Of a stretch of DNA of 64,000 nucleotides, positions 34,128 to 46,218 are shown piece by piece; the first letter of the stretch is position 1; each line of letters opens with the position of its first letter. Both the position numbers and the translations under genes were made by a program. This DNA is from Chlorophyllum brunneum. Its lineage: Eukaryota; Basidiomycota; Agaricomycetes; Agaricales; Agaricaceae. Location: positions 3,534,001-3,598,000 of the forward strand of contig OY756141.1 in assembly GCA_963576785.1 (NCBI GenBank). Reading direction: 5' to 3'. The notes beneath the pieces are model-generated. The model saw only the letters and a program-made list of their open reading frames with translations. It was not told the origin of the DNA and did not search any database.

Positions 34128-34987
34128 ATGGATTTCCTCGACCCCGAAGGCAGTAGTTCCCAGCTTACACTCGTCGAGCGTGGTTCCCCTCCCCTAGAGT
34201 GGCTTTCCGAGAATCCAGAGATCTCACCACCGCTAAAGCGCTACGACTTTGCTCGAGATTTCACCCGGGATGTCATCACAGTCCTCGACGGACATCAAGT
34301 TGCCTACCACCTCTCAAAGCTAGAGTCTCTTCAGGGGGATAAATCAATGCCTGTTCTTCTAAGAGACGGTCGTACCAATGAAGCCTTAGCCACGATCTTG
34401 GAAAGACCGTTCCTCTCAGACGTGATCACAATTCAACTTGAAAGGTCAAACCAGGAGCCTGTGAGGATCCCGAGAAATAAGTTTTTGCGGGAATGTTCTT
34501 TGCAGGGTATGGGGTATGTATAGAAGTACCTGCGCCTACTTTCGCTTAAGAATATCTAGGTCTGTATTCGTCGTGAATGCCCCGGTATCCGGCCAGATTG
34601 GAGTTAGTACTTGGGCTCCGACCGGCAAGCTGTTTTGGAAGGTATCCTCCGACAATTACTCCATGACGGTACCTGCATTATATACACTATTACAATGATT
34701 ATTTCTGACGTGAAAATTAGCTCTATTCCACTGGTCATAGTCCCGGATATGATACATATTCAGCCATCGCTCGCGCCTCCTTTTCTCAGACATCCCCAAT
34801 ATTCCAACTCGTAGCTATCGAAGTTGCCATATCCCTCCCAGAAATCATTCTTGCATATACCTTCATCTCGGCATTAACCATCGAGTCTCGTCTCCGGAAA
34901 AAATCTCAGGAAAGGGAAACGCGATCGTATTTCCGAGGTTTTGATGTGCTCCCAAATTGGAGAATTACCCCCTTCATTCCGGGTTGA
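34128..34987 (+). CDS. DUF6593-like protein, gene I
   Basis: Exons 34128-34513, 34560-34641 and 34721-34987 (TGA), 244 aa; introns 46 and 79 nt, phase 2 and phase 0. Exon 1 begins MDFLDPEGSSSQLTLVERG and has FLSDVITIQLERSN, the counterpart of the F(S/P)DKIT strand in G and H. The middle exon, the longest of the set at 82 nt, ends APTGKLFWK. The last exon has SPIFQLVAIEVAISLPEII and LAYTFISALTIESRLRKK, the family closing segment, with an extra basic tail. Splicing is needed, because intron 1 carries a stop 9 bp inside it. Function unknown. Confidence 0.78.
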
Positions 34988-36105
34988 AGAGTTCTATGCT
35001 TGGATCTGGACGATGATATATCTTACGTAGCTATAAGTAGCATCATCATTACTTCACGTAGTGTACCACCTTCCAAAACTGCGCGCTAGAATAGTTACTG
35101 CATCTTTAGCTTTGTAGGGATGGCAAAGTTCAAGCGTTTGGATTTGACCGCCTGAGGACTCAATCTTACCCGTATTTTTTTCCATAGGACCTTATCCAAA
35201 GCCCAAAATCCTCACCAATCATGTTAATCTCGTGCATAAACCCACCCTAATACCCTACTCCATTAAACTACACCGCCATTCCTCACCCAAAACTCCATAT
35301 CTCCATAACCCCAGTGAGAGCGCTTTCAAAGTATACGAAACTACTATACTCATCATCTGGGTGCACATGGTTTATCACACTTTACCGAAATAACTGGAAG
35401 CTTCCAAGAGTCTGATACCGAAGGAACCACACACACACACATGCCACTTAGTGAATTCTCCAAAAGTCAATCAAACAGAAGGTCAATTTCGTGTAAGCGT
35501 GGTTTACCGTTCTTGCGGACCGGAATGGTGTGAACGTTTACGGCGGGGACATATCGTACACTGCCTCAATGGTGTTCACACTAACCACTTTCGTGATTCG
35601 GATAAAAGTTTTACTTTTTGTATGTGTGTGCGGATTAACTCGGTATCCGATATCTTCGAAATGGTGCCAAGGGGATTTCTATCAGGTAGCTGTAATCCTT
35701 CGGTATTCCGTCTGCGCCAAAATTCCACCGAACACTATTCTCTCCAATGCCATCGGACCTTGAGGATCCCATCGCACGCTGCCAGGAGGTGCAATGCTAA
35801 CTCGTTCTGTAGGGTCGTCTGTACAACTATTGGTCGTGGAATAAGGCAGAATTATGTCATCATTCGACCTCATTAATTGTTTCTGGACGATATTGTCGTA
35901 GGGCTGGCGGTGGTTCTATACAGTAACGCAGGCTTTTGATTTAATATTGCTTAAAGAGGGTCAAATGAAATGTATAAGTGATCGTGGCGCGGAAGAAGTG
36001 TAAATGTAATGTAAAACATAATGCGACGTGCTACAATGGTCCTCTGAATAGGGTAAGATATCATAGTCTAAGATCGAAAAGCTCCCGTAGATCATGCAGG
36101 TAAGC
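34988..36105. other. Intergenic with an unresolved coding-like patch
   Basis: Between 35440 and 35880 several short frames alternate (MPLSEFSKSQSN, DRNGVNVYGGDI, GLTRYPISSKW) as in a frameshifted gene. A decayed DUF6593 relative is possible but not shown. The rest holds nothing I recognise. Confidence 0.35.
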
Positions 36106-37747
36106 TTACATGTAGTCATCCAGTGATGGACCGGACGTTTTCTTCGCGACTGGGTCCACATCTTCATCTGGACCACCGGTTGTGATAATGTATTCAAACC
36201 CATTAGCGGTCGTAGGACCACCGCCAAGAGCCTGGGGTCGAGGCCCAAGGGACATGAATGGATTTATGCCCCAGGTATACGTCTTCGTGGCGGTCCTGTT
36301 GATTCTCTTCTCCTCTTTTTCCCCAAGAGGTACCAACGCCCACATAGTTTTGCGGGTTCGAGGAAGATCGTGAAGTGCAGATATGCTGAGGTCAATGTCC
36401 ACCTCTTGGCATTCTGTCACAGCGAAGGGAATGTTGTATGCACGAGAGGCAAGCAATGCGAGCTGCCATTGACCGTAGCCGCCCAAATTGGCGTTTAGGG
36501 CAATCATGGCGTCCGGCCGCTTTGAGGGTATATGAATTTCCTGATCACCCCAAATAGGTCCCGAGTCCGATAGGGAGATACGGATTGTACTTCCGCCGGA
36601 GGCGTCAGGGGCAGTGTAGGTATATGCATACGGCTGGGACGCAAGGCAGTCCTCATCATCCTCAGCCTCCATGAGGAGGCGGAAGACCGCAGGACCAAAC
36701 ATGACGAGCTCAATGTCCGTATTAGGGATCAAAATCGCAAGTTCTCCGAAACTAAAAATAAGTTGAGCGGATGTACCGAACAGGAAATTAAGGTACATAC
36801 ACAGCAAGCACATCAAGCTCATTTTTGACGCCCAGAAGGTGAACAGTGAGCCGACGTCGTTGCAGAGGAATTTGAGATGGCACGCAGTGCAGCTGATGGA
36901 GGAGGCGGTAAATGGATAATGGCCAGTGTAGAAGAAGCGCAGCCGGTGAATGCATGGGAAGACCACGCCACTGGTAATAACTTGTCCACGTATGCTCAAA
37001 GTTGGGTGGAGTGAGAGGGGAGGGAAGGTCCGTTGACTCGAAATCTAACCATGGAATCTCGTCATCTGGGAGCTTCCAACCCCGTCTTTCATCAACATGC
37101 TCATCCTCAAGCAACTGCATCCCCCACATGTAGTCCAGCTGATCCTCACACGAGCAAGGCGCCTCTGTCCACCACCCGAAGCTGGTCCCACACCCGAAAA
37201 GTCCTCTGGTATCACGGTAACGATCGAACGTGTAGGAACCATCGTAGGTCTGACGTGCCCAAGGGAATTGTTTAGCTATGGCCTGCATTGCTGGACGCCT
37301 TTTGTGACTACGCTGTTTTGGGTAGAGGGTTCGTAAGTAGCCTAAAGAGGAAAAAGCCGCCTGGCACACGCACCCTTAAGATTTTGCAAACATCTTTGTG
37401 ACGCGTAGCTCCTCTGCTTGGAGTCGACCAGTTCTCGTTACTGCACTATGGAAGCGTCAGGTGCCAAGTCGGGCAGTCGACTAAGTTTTGGACGTACCAC
37501 GACATCACAGTAGAACACAGCTTTGCATTGCGCGCAAGGTATCAATTTCTACGCAAAGGAGAGTGAGTATATGCGTGTCAGATGGGCTGGAAACGGGATA
37601 TACATTGTCGGGTGACTCGATCCGGCGGCAGTTCATACAGACGTGGGTAGAATGTATAGGGTCGTCATCATAATGTAAAATAGCGTCGAGGTCGTGGAGG
37701 TCGCTTGGGTCGAAGAAGACAGAGGAGTTGAGGAGGGCGGGAGACAT
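36106..37747 (-). CDS. MYND zinc-finger protein with MSS51-like C-terminus
   Basis: Minus strand, exons 37747-37604, 37548-37498, 37445-37374, 37312-36801 and 36751-36106, 474 aa. The MYND finger is assembled across three exons: CMNCRRIE, then CAQCKAVFYCDVV, then CSNENW and HKDVC. The C-terminal part has PLSIYRLLHQL, LTVHLLGVKNELD, a split VFGELAILIPNTDIELVMFGP, then PDAMIALNANLGGYGQW and NIPFAVTE. This matches the C-terminal domain found in fungal MYND proteins related to Mss51, a mitochondrial translation factor. MYND fingers bind proline-rich partners. No clear mitochondrial presequence; the true role is unknown. A short acidic end finishes the protein. Confidence 0.75.
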
Positions 37748-38254
37748 AAGGGGAGGGATGGGAGAGATGACGCATAGACCAGGTCCATATAGTGATTTAT
37801 GATCCCCAAAATTTCGGTTCTCTCAACAAACCTTGCGCACTGGCTTCCCCACGCCTTGCCCTGCCGGCATACGCGCAGATAGCGAGCGCCAAAAGAACAT
37901 CCGTCTGCCATCCTGTGCTTCGTTTACACACTGGACTTCTGCGTTTGTGGATTTAATGCTGCAGCCGTGCGGCTTAATCCCGCCGGCTTCGTCAAACAAA
38001 AGCGTCATGTTCAAATCTTTGGGGAGAAACCTGTGTGGCTGTGATTGCCACAGCAATCGGATCCAAGCAAAGCCAAGCACATGGCGCTTCTTGTTGTCCG
38101 GTGATATCGGCCTTGAAAATTCTTTTTTCCTCTGCTTTCTTGAATGTTAAGATGACACTTTGTTAGAGTCATGGTTGGTAACACACTCAACAGGCGATGC
38201 CACGCTCGCACCGATTGGGGTCAAAACCGACTTCTATTTTCCATGGGCAACTAA
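37748..38254. other. Intergenic, no gene seen
   Basis: Open frames on both strands here are short and mutually overlapping, with no family similarity. It includes the upstream region of the MYND gene (minus strand). Confidence 0.45.
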
Positions 38255-40008
38255 CTACCTGCAACTCGTGATAAGCTTCAGGGACCCGTAAACTCCCTCG
38301 CCACGATTCAATGCGACACAGAATACCTTCCGGAAATTCTGTACGACCACAGAACACGATGTCTGAAGAGGCCTGTCTAGTGTTGTTGACTCCGCTCCTC
38401 CTGCGACAATGTTCGTGAAAACATTCTCGGCGAATCTGGTATCTTCTTCATTTATATGACGTATCGTCATCTTTCGCAGTGTCGGAATACGCGCAACAAG
38501 ATCAGTAATATTTTTCTGAAGTGCAATCCTACTCAGTCCTTGCCACGAGAACAAATAGGGAACACGTACGACAAGTACACCCGTATCGAATTCAGATCGC
38601 AAATTCATCGACGTGGTCACCTTCAAGGTTTCGAGTCTCGTAAACGCGGGAATCCATTTCGTCCAATATTCGAAGAACCAAGTTATCCGAAAGTCCGAGT
38701 GTGGGTATAGATCAATATGAAGGTCCTTTAACGATTGCTCGTGGTACCGGAGACTCCGCTCGCAGAGCTCCTTGACACAATAATCGTTGGCCTCTTTGCC
38801 CAGCTTCAACACCAGTGTCTCCAGCCCTTCGTACGAACCGAGATACTTCACCAACGCCTGGCCAACCACATCAACGTCCACAACCTTCAACCCCCTCCCA
38901 GAACCCTTCAAACTCGTCCACACCTCCGTATATGGATCACAGTTCAAACAATCAAACCCTCCTAGACGAAGACTCTGCAGTTTCGTCATTCCCTCAGCAA
39001 CGTCACCGCTGAGGGTTACTGGCACATTATCAAGCACCAGTTCTTCTAGTTGTGGAAAGACGCTGAGCTTGTACTGCTCAATCCGTTGCGGTGATCCGCG
39101 ATTTGCGCGGAGCTGCAAACATTTCAGGTTTGCATTTTGCGCACCAGGTCCAAGTAATCCGAGGTATATCGATGTTCCTTCAGTACCGGGAGAGGGTATC
39201 GGGTCAGGTTCGCCAAGTGGCCATGTTATCTTCATCGTCCTTAGGCGCTGTGAGCCTACGATCGGGAGTACGCGGGTGACCTTCTGTTCAAGGAAGTTGA
39301 TATTGAGAGTAGACAGCTGAGGTAGTGTCAACAGGGCCTTCGATACGTTGCGAGTAAAGTCGTCTGGCTCATGACTGCTGAGGTAGAGTCTTTTCCCGAA
39401 GACAACTCTGAGCATGAGTATACGCAGTGACACCAAAGTCGACTCACGTTGTCTCCTCCAGATTCCCGAGAGTCCTGATAATCGTTGGAAGTGTAAGCAT
39501 AAGATGCTGTACTACTCCCCGCACATCCTTCTGCCACGATGCTCGTTCCACTAGGTATAACGTCTTGGTATTGGGGCTACTCAACCGGAATAGGTCGGAG
39601 ACGAAAATCTTCAGATGCTTTGCTCGCCTTAACGCGATCGGTAGTCTCTTGGTATATAGACTATTGAGTTGGTGCATGAGTTGTTTACAATCTTCTGTCG
39701 ATGTCTTCAAACCATCTTGTGTGGTGAGCCATTTCACAGGATCGTTGGAAGAGACTCCAGATGATCCATACACCATAATCGTCTCGAACATGGCTTCGCA
39801 AACGAAATGGTTGAAATGTCGACACACAAGCCGTAGCCATGACACTTTCTCGACAGTCTAGTCGTGGCATGAGTAAGCACATGTTGCGAGCACCCAAGAT
39901 AAAACGCAAATGGAGGACCTGAGCAGGAAACCACGGGGATGGACACACCTTTACACAAGATATAATGCAGGAAAAGACATTGTCGGGGAGATCGAGGATG
40001 ATTGTCAT
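38255..40008 (-). CDS. F-box-like protein with leucine-rich repeats
   Basis: Minus strand, exons 40008-39949, 39857-39448 and 39407-38255 (TAG), 540 aa; introns 91 and 40 nt. The N-terminus MTIILDLPDNVFSCIISCV joined to VSWLRLVCRHFNHFVCEAMF has the F-box spacing (LPxxVxxxI and LVCRxF). The rest is made of irregular leucine-rich segments such as LTLPQLSTLNINFLEQK, VFPQLEELVLDNVPV, MTKLQSLRLGGFDC and FTRLETLKVTTSM. Such proteins usually link substrates to SCF ubiquitin ligases, and the family is large in mushrooms. Substrate unknown. The 40-nt intron 2 is at the short end but keeps the frame. Confidence 0.72.
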
Positions 40009-40474
40009 GTAAGAGAATCAAATCCCGGGCGCTTGGACATAGTTACACACACACGGTCTATATAAATTTTTCCTCACTGCACGCTACTTCCCCTGTGTTA
40101 TAATGTCCATTATTCCACACCTGTGTCCACAATGTGTTTACATGCAACATACACAAACAAGAGTCCACCCCTGACTTCCATTTCCGGATGACAAAGCCTC
40201 CGCGCTTGCGCTTGGACAATGATGGCAGGGTCGAGGCACGTTGCACAATAGTAGAGAGGTGCTATCGATAGGAACCCATTGTGTTCGGGACGCTAGTTAA
40301 GGGCGGTTACTGTTTGTATGTTTTGCTTCAGATGCAAATAATGATTTGCATGGCAACCCGAGGTATAGATATCCGAAACTATCAAGCCTCGAGGCCTGTC
40401 GATGGTCAGACATAGCAGCATTTTCCCGAATATCTATTTCATTACATCCAATAGCTTTGTTCAGATCTCCGATT
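40009..40474. other. Intergenic between convergent-free minus genes
   Basis: Nothing recognised. It holds the promoter of the F-box gene and the 3' flank of the next gene. Confidence 0.4.
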
Positions 40475-41392
40475 TCATGAATCTACACTTGCCCACTTGA
40501 ATGCCTCTGAAGCGAGTCTCTCGCTATCCCACGAATCATCAGCTGTAACATTCCCAACATGCTTCTTCGCAAGCCCCAAATTATCTTTCACGTATTCCGG
40601 CAGACGGTCCACCATCTCCGATTCAGGTTGATTCTTCAGCGCCTCAATAACATCTTTCCATCCCCACTTCGCATCAGGCTGAGTCCTGACGTCATCATAC
40701 CACAACCATTGCTTTCCCTGCCCTTTATCCTCACCACCCAGATACTCTTCAATCTCCTTCCCAGCACCAAGAATAATAGCTGTCAATGCAATAAAAATAC
40801 CAGGTTCCTGCGCGTCACCCGAGAATAACCCTTTGACAAGGATATCCTCGATATCTCGCCACAATGATTCCTGGAATGATGGTGCGAGAGCGAATGCTCG
40901 AGCTAGAACTGTAGCATTGACTGAGGATTTGTAGTAGTACTCCTTCGATTGGTCGCGATCTGCGTCAACATCTGGTGTATAGGCTCTGGAAGAAGCGCTC
41001 CACAATACGTCAAATAACGCTTTGGCCAAGTTTTCGCCGAGGATGGCGGGTCCACTGGCTGGATGGAGAGGTGCGATTTTATAAAGAGGTTCTTCCCCCT
41101 CCTTTCGAATTGTCCCTACATGTACGGCTTCGTTATTGATTTGAAGAGCTGTGAAAGATACAAAATTGATGTAATCGTCGATTGTCTCGCGATGGGCGAG
41201 GGAGGAAAGGAGGAGTTGTCCTGAGATGGATGATAAAAGAGCGTCAAGAGATGTAGTATTCTCCTTGAAACCCTCTGAGCCGATGTCTTTGTTAATAAGA
41301 GCTGCAAGTTCTTTTGCAGAATCACCGTTCTGTTTTGCGAAAAGAGATGCAACATTTGAGTGAAGAGCGATGGAAGGTGTTGTTGAAGTCAT
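40475..41392 (-). CDS. Hypothetical 305-aa protein, single exon
   Basis: A single open frame runs from ATG at 41392 to TGA at 40475 on the minus strand. The frame is open further upstream, but MTSTTPSIALHSNVASLF is chosen because the earlier residues are low in coding character. The protein is acidic and helix-rich, with HRETIDDYINFVSF, PASGPAILGENLAKALFDVLW, DIEDILVKGLFSG and KWGWKDVIEALKNQPES. No signal peptide or membrane helix. I do not recognise a named family, though the length without stops and the codon pattern argue for a real gene. The lack of introns is unusual for this window. Confidence 0.65.
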   Translation of the reverse strand: MTSTTPSIALHSNVASLFAKQNGDSAKELAALINKDIGSEGFKENTTSLDALLSSISGQLLLSSLAHRETIDDYINFVSFTALQINNEAVHVGTIRKEGEEPLYKIAPLHPASGPAILGENLAKALFDVLWSASSRAYTPDVDADRDQSKEYYYKSSVNATVLARAFALAPSFQESLWRDIEDILVKGLFSGDAQEPGIFIALTAIILGAGKEIEEYLGGEDKGQGKQWLWYDDVRTQPDAKWGWKDVIEALKNQPESEMVDRLPEYVKDNLGLAKKHVGNVTADDSWDSERLASEAFKWASVDS

Positions 41393-42301
41393 TATGTAGG
41401 ATATTTCTCGTGTGTGTAGAAGAGAAAGAGGTGAGGATGGGATTTGATGTGGTACGTCCGGATTAAGTACGAAAGAGGGATGATCATCATGGTTCTCTAC
41501 ATTATGAACCGGGTTCAAGACCATTCCGAACGCGTTTAGTCTTCGCCGACCACAGCCTTTCACAGAGTCTAGATGAATCACCTGTCGTCTAGCTTTGATA
41601 GTACTTCGTAGCGCAGCCGTACCACACACTATGAATGTGATTATCTGACAAGCGCAGTTCATTAATAACCGATGACGCATGTTGTTGTTGACTAATGCGA
41701 CTAGTCTCTTGCCACTGCCTCATTTGAAGGAGATGCATGTGTCAACCTCGTTCAAATCCTACACAGCTTAGTACAATTGGACACTGCCAGCAGAGACTTC
41801 AGTGTGGACATGGATTAACATTCTATACTCTGAAACACCACAAATGCAAGGATTGCCTTTCTGCTCGTAATCTTGGGTATTCCATTTTGACTGAGTGACA
41901 TTTTCGAAGCTATTTCCCTTCTTCCCAAAATCTGTACTGACATAGACCAGTTGGTATGTTGACAAGGTTATGGATATACTCATACAGCTATTTAGAGAAG
42001 AATCAGATCTTGATACACGGCTGGGTAATGAACCTCTCTCCAAGTCTTCATATCGTGTTCAACTAAAAGCGATGACTTCGACTGTCAATTTTTTCTATTC
42101 AGTGAGGTAATATAGATATTCCTCATATGTCTATCCACGAATCTCTAAAATAACATCATACCTCTCATCTAGTTATTATCCCCAGTCGAGTAACCAATAT
42201 CTACCCAGGCGCGCATACCATCTCCATAAGCAATTACTACCAATGTCAATCTATGGGCAAAGAAGTCAGGACATCATAGTTCGGATTGATTTAGATGCAG
42301 A
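41393..42301. other. Intergenic, no gene seen
   Basis: AT-rich with only short scattered frames. It lies between two minus-strand genes, so it holds the promoter of the 305-aa gene and the terminator side of the MFS gene. Confidence 0.45.
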
Positions 42302-44128
42302 TCAGTCGTACAGGAATCCGGACAAGGCGAGCAGTGATACGCAGGTATTTGTGAAGAGCTGACCATAGGTGTTGATCATCGGTAGAAGCGCTGCTGTTGA
42401 AATGGCTAATGTGATAGAACGGAGGGCACTGACGAGAGGTGGGATGAATCGATATCTATTCATATTGGGGGTAAGAAGAACGTACTTGACAGCAGCAGTG
42501 ACTTCCGCGCTGTTTGAATGTAGCACATCAACGACATACGCTCCACAAGGCGTTAACGAAAGATCACACTACCAATATAATAAACCTATTAGTCGTGCTT
42601 TCACAACCATAAAGAACACTCACCCCAACACCGTTCATGAATAAGATAACCATATTTAACACCAACCCAGGTGCTCCACCAACATACTTCGTCACCACAG
42701 CTGAGCCAAGCACAGTTAGGGGGAGGTAGAAACTGAAAAGAGAGGCGCGGAGGCGGTCCTCGGGGTACCAGTATCCACGCTTTGCTTGGTATCGAATGAC
42801 CATCTGATCGGATATCCAACCAGACAGTGGTGCGCCGACTATTGAAGAATCAGAGAGAAGATGGTTAAGTAAGGAGGGGCTATACTCACTCGCATTACCG
42901 ATGCCGAGAGGTAGAAACAATAAACCGATGATTGCTTCGTTGTGGATGTTATACCGCTCGCCCTGGAGTTGTGAGGACTTAGTAGCACAGAGGGGTGTTG
43001 TGGGAGAACGCTTACGATTGTATAAGCCATAGGTACCAGGAACGCTGAGAAAAGGGTGAGGAAATGTGTTTAGAGATAGTGAATAACTGCTCACAAAAAT
43101 CGGTCAACAGAGCAAGGTAGCCGATGAGAGACTGGCGGGATTGAGAGCGGCTTTAGGCAATATCGACGACATGTTTTACGACATTGACTCACCACAGATA
43201 AAATATTAGGACTCCGAAGTAATAGCAACTGAGAGAAGGGATTCAAAATGACCGGTCTCCATTTTGGAAGAGGGGTTCCAGCCCTCTTGTACTCGTCGAT
43301 GCCTCTCGAATCAGGGTGACTTGTTTCTGGGAAGAAGAGCAATATACAAATGAAAGCACCACAACCGAAGGCAGCAAGGCAGTAGTGGATGGCTCGCCAT
43401 GACCAATAGTGTGCGGTAACGCCTTGGAGGTGAAGCTTCAGACAATTGGACGGATGATGTACAGGACGACTGACCTCCAATTGTAGGTGCGAGTGCGAGA
43501 CCAAGAAGACCAGTCTGATAAGAATCATTGAATGTGTCAACGAGCCGCACTCAACGGAAAACGGCATGTTATGACTCACACCGAAGTAACTCCCTAACGC
43601 CGTTCCTCGTTCCTCCAGTCTGTAGATATCACCTATGACTCCAGCACCCACAGAAAGACCAGGGGATGCGCCCATAGCTTGAATAAATCGCCAGATCATG
43701 AGCTGTGGCACGGTTCGAGCTGAAGCGGTTCCAAGGGAGCCGAGAACCATGAGGGGTAAATGGAATAGGTAGCTGGGACGGCGACCATCTGTTAGACGTT
43801 GAGCATCGGTAACGGCAAACGTTGGGATTTGGCCTCACAGAACTTCGCATATCCCGATCCTATTAATCCGCCAAAGGCAGCTGTAACCTCGCCCGTCGAA
43901 TGAAGGTCTGCAGCAATCTGGGGTATAGATGGTACGAATGTACCTGAAGAGAAAACTAGGTATTCCTTGCCTGTTAACCCAGGACAATAACGATTACGAG
44001 GGAAACATACATGCAACGAGTCCACCCCAAGACGCAATCGCAACCAACACCTTTTTCTTCTGAGGTGAAAATCGTTCATATATGAGGTCGTGCTTATTCG
44101 CCAGCAACGGCGTTTCCTCACTGGTCAT
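42302..44128 (-). CDS. MFS transporter (drug:H+ antiporter type)
   Basis: Minus strand, eleven exons, 421 aa: 44128-44011, 43943-43839, 43788-43580, 43514-43475, 43422-43193, 43131-43095, 43044-43016, 42962-42890, 42838-42624, 42568-42486, 42428-42302. The start MTSEETPLLANKHDL fits a cytosolic N-terminus. Key blocks: FVPSIPQIAADL, a GRRPSY motif A remnant, LMIWRFIQAMGASPGLSVGAGVIGD (motif C area), PTIGG, YWSWRAIHYCLAAFGCG, FFPETSHPDSRG, YNIHNEAIIGLLFLPLGIGN and GAPLSGWISDQMV. These are typical of the DHA1 family that exports drugs or metabolites. It is somewhat shorter than usual (450-550 aa). Substrate unknown. The intron 10 choice (42429-42485) restores NALRS, although readthrough is also open. 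Confidence 0.8.
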
Positions 44129-44764
44129 TTTCTGGAGGGAAGGCGGTCAGAAGTCGCGGTAGGGGTATAAACTTCCCGGGACACGAGTGTGGGTAAGCGA
44201 GGCGCGTGGGGCAGAGGAATATAAGGGACGATCCATAACCCCACTGATGGTAATACATTGATGATTGATGATCGATGATCCGGTTAGGGCGTAAATGGTT
44301 GGAGTGGCTTTGCTCGACGGCCATACAGGTTGATGACTCCTTTACTAGCCTCGACGCCTGCACGATAGTCAAGGGCAGGTGATAGGTTGGCCTGACCGAG
44401 AGAAACCTCGGTGGACCGCGGTGGTAGGAGCCTCTCGCCCGCTTACCACGGCGGAATTTTGGACCCTTGACTGCGCATGAAAATATTGACAGAGGTGCGG
44501 GAAAGGAATGAAACGATAGCTAGTACGGATTATATAGAGTGGGTGGAGGGAGGGTTTGAAGAGATTAAAGCTAATGGAGAACAGAATTAGCGACGACGAC
44601 GAATGCTGCCGGTGCTGACTGGAAGGGTGTGAAATTCGCATTGTAAGTCCGTACTGCGCGAAATGATGATGAACACCGCCTGACTCTCCGTTGGACACGT
44701 CCCCATCTTGTCTTTGGCGCTCGGCTAGACCCGTGGTGCATGCGTGCTGGAGCAGACCAGAGGG
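44129..44764. other. Intergenic, no gene seen
   Basis: Promoter side of the MFS gene. Short minus-strand frames (44369-44698) have no support. Confidence 0.45.
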
Positions 44765-45624
44765 TCACTTGTCTGATAAAAGTCTCTTTTGCTTAACATC
44801 GTGTCTAGGATTTCTGATATGGCATCTAAAAGAACTATACGATTCTCCATTATCAACGACGGTATTCGCGACTCCGGCTCCTGCTGGAAACGCTGACTGA
44901 GCACCTATATTTTGCAAGAGAGAAAACAGACCTCCCGTGACGCATCCGTAGAAGGCAGAGTGAAAACCAACTGCAAGAGGTCGTGCCTTACGAGCATCAG
45001 CCTTGCTTGGAGGAACAACCGTTAATGGCATGAACCCGCTGCTAGTACATCACCAATAGTAAAACCCGCGGCGCCCAATGCTGCAACTCCCATGGCTGGT
45101 AGAAGGACCACACTCCCAACTGTAGTGGTTCGTCAGCAATGCGCTGGGAACTTACCATATCGCTTCACTTCTCCCTTCGCTTTCTCTGGAGCCAGCTGAC
45201 GAAATGGAACTTGGGCGACACTATGCACACGCAACACCTCGGATCTTTCTTCGAAGTTGGACCACGTCCAGAATTCATCTTTCTCCAATTTGTCCTCCTC
45301 CCTTTTCTTTCTCAGTTTTTCCAAAAACAGTACTCCCGTACCTGTCTGCCCTTCCGATGCCTCTGGAATCCAAGAAAGAATTGTATGCGCCTAGTCATGT
45401 GGGTCGAGCTTCGAGTGATCAATACATTGCCTTTGGATACCCTCTAACCATGTTGACGAGGTATCTTCGGCTGTAAGCAGCCCTGGAAATAGCAGCGGTT
45501 GCTCCGATGAAGCACCCCCATATTGTTGGTTCGGGACGGCTCCCGGTTCTTCTCTACTGCACATCCCGGGAAGGGTTAATGTTGATGCGAGATTTGATGC
45601 CTTCGGCCATACCCACGTGCGCAA
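44765..45624 (-). pseudogene. IFI6/ISG12-like membrane protein pseudogene 1
   Basis: Minus strand. The N-terminal part has LDPHD, a TAG stop at 45393-45391, then LSWIPEASEG and EKLRKKREEDKLEKDEFW. An intron (donor gtaagttccc) leads to VGSVVLLPAMGVAALGAAGFTIG. A further exon has FYGCVTGGLFSLLQNIGAQSAFPAGAG, ending at TGA 44767-44765. The small Gly/Ala-rich double helix matches the Ifi-6-16/ISG12 membrane family, which occurs in mushrooms. The second copy (48.9-49.8 kb) has TGG where this one has TAG, so a Trp codon became a stop. The last part also drifts away from the family. Confidence 0.6.
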
Positions 45625-46218
45625 GGACCTCCAAGCTTTACGATGATTATCTCTCTAGCATCTGTGCTAAGGTAGCCTCTTCCAAATATATTCAAGTTTC
45701 CTTACATCGCAGAAAGGGCGGTAAGTCACCTCGGGAAACGCGAGAGGACCAAGTTTCGCCTTGTGTGCACGCACTTCTAACCCATACCCAACGTGAACCA
45801 GTAGCGAAAGTTGGCTATGGAGGTTGATCCCGTCGCTACATCGGAAATGTTGCTGGGTGCTGCGCTAACACGATTTCAAGCCATCCTCGCTAGTACGACA
45901 GACTCTGCGTCAGAATGACAGCTAGGAGTATTTGTGACCATGATATACAGCTATCGGTGTTTTGCTGCCATTCCTGACTGTGTCCTCCTAGCGCTAGTTT
46001 ATGATGGAGAGAGACAGATCATCATTGGCTGAGCAGGTTTTTGCTAGGCTATGATCTTGCTACTACAGGGGTTCGTTACGGCAAATCCAGTTGGAGTAGA
46101 ATTGCCGCATGCAACCAAAGTCAAAATTCTGACCAGGATAGGATGACACATCCCACAAAGCCAGTATTAAAATGAGCACTAGCTGTCGATAAGAGGCCCC
46201 AGTAAAGTGAAAGATATC
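45625..46218. other. Upstream region of P450-1
   Basis: No gene seen. The open frame 45507-45827 lies opposite the pseudogene and is not credible. Confidence 0.45.

Noticed and set aside
35451..35876. 141-codon frame as a real single-exon gene
   Set aside because: Cys/Arg-rich composition and competing better-looking blocks in other frames argue against this frame.
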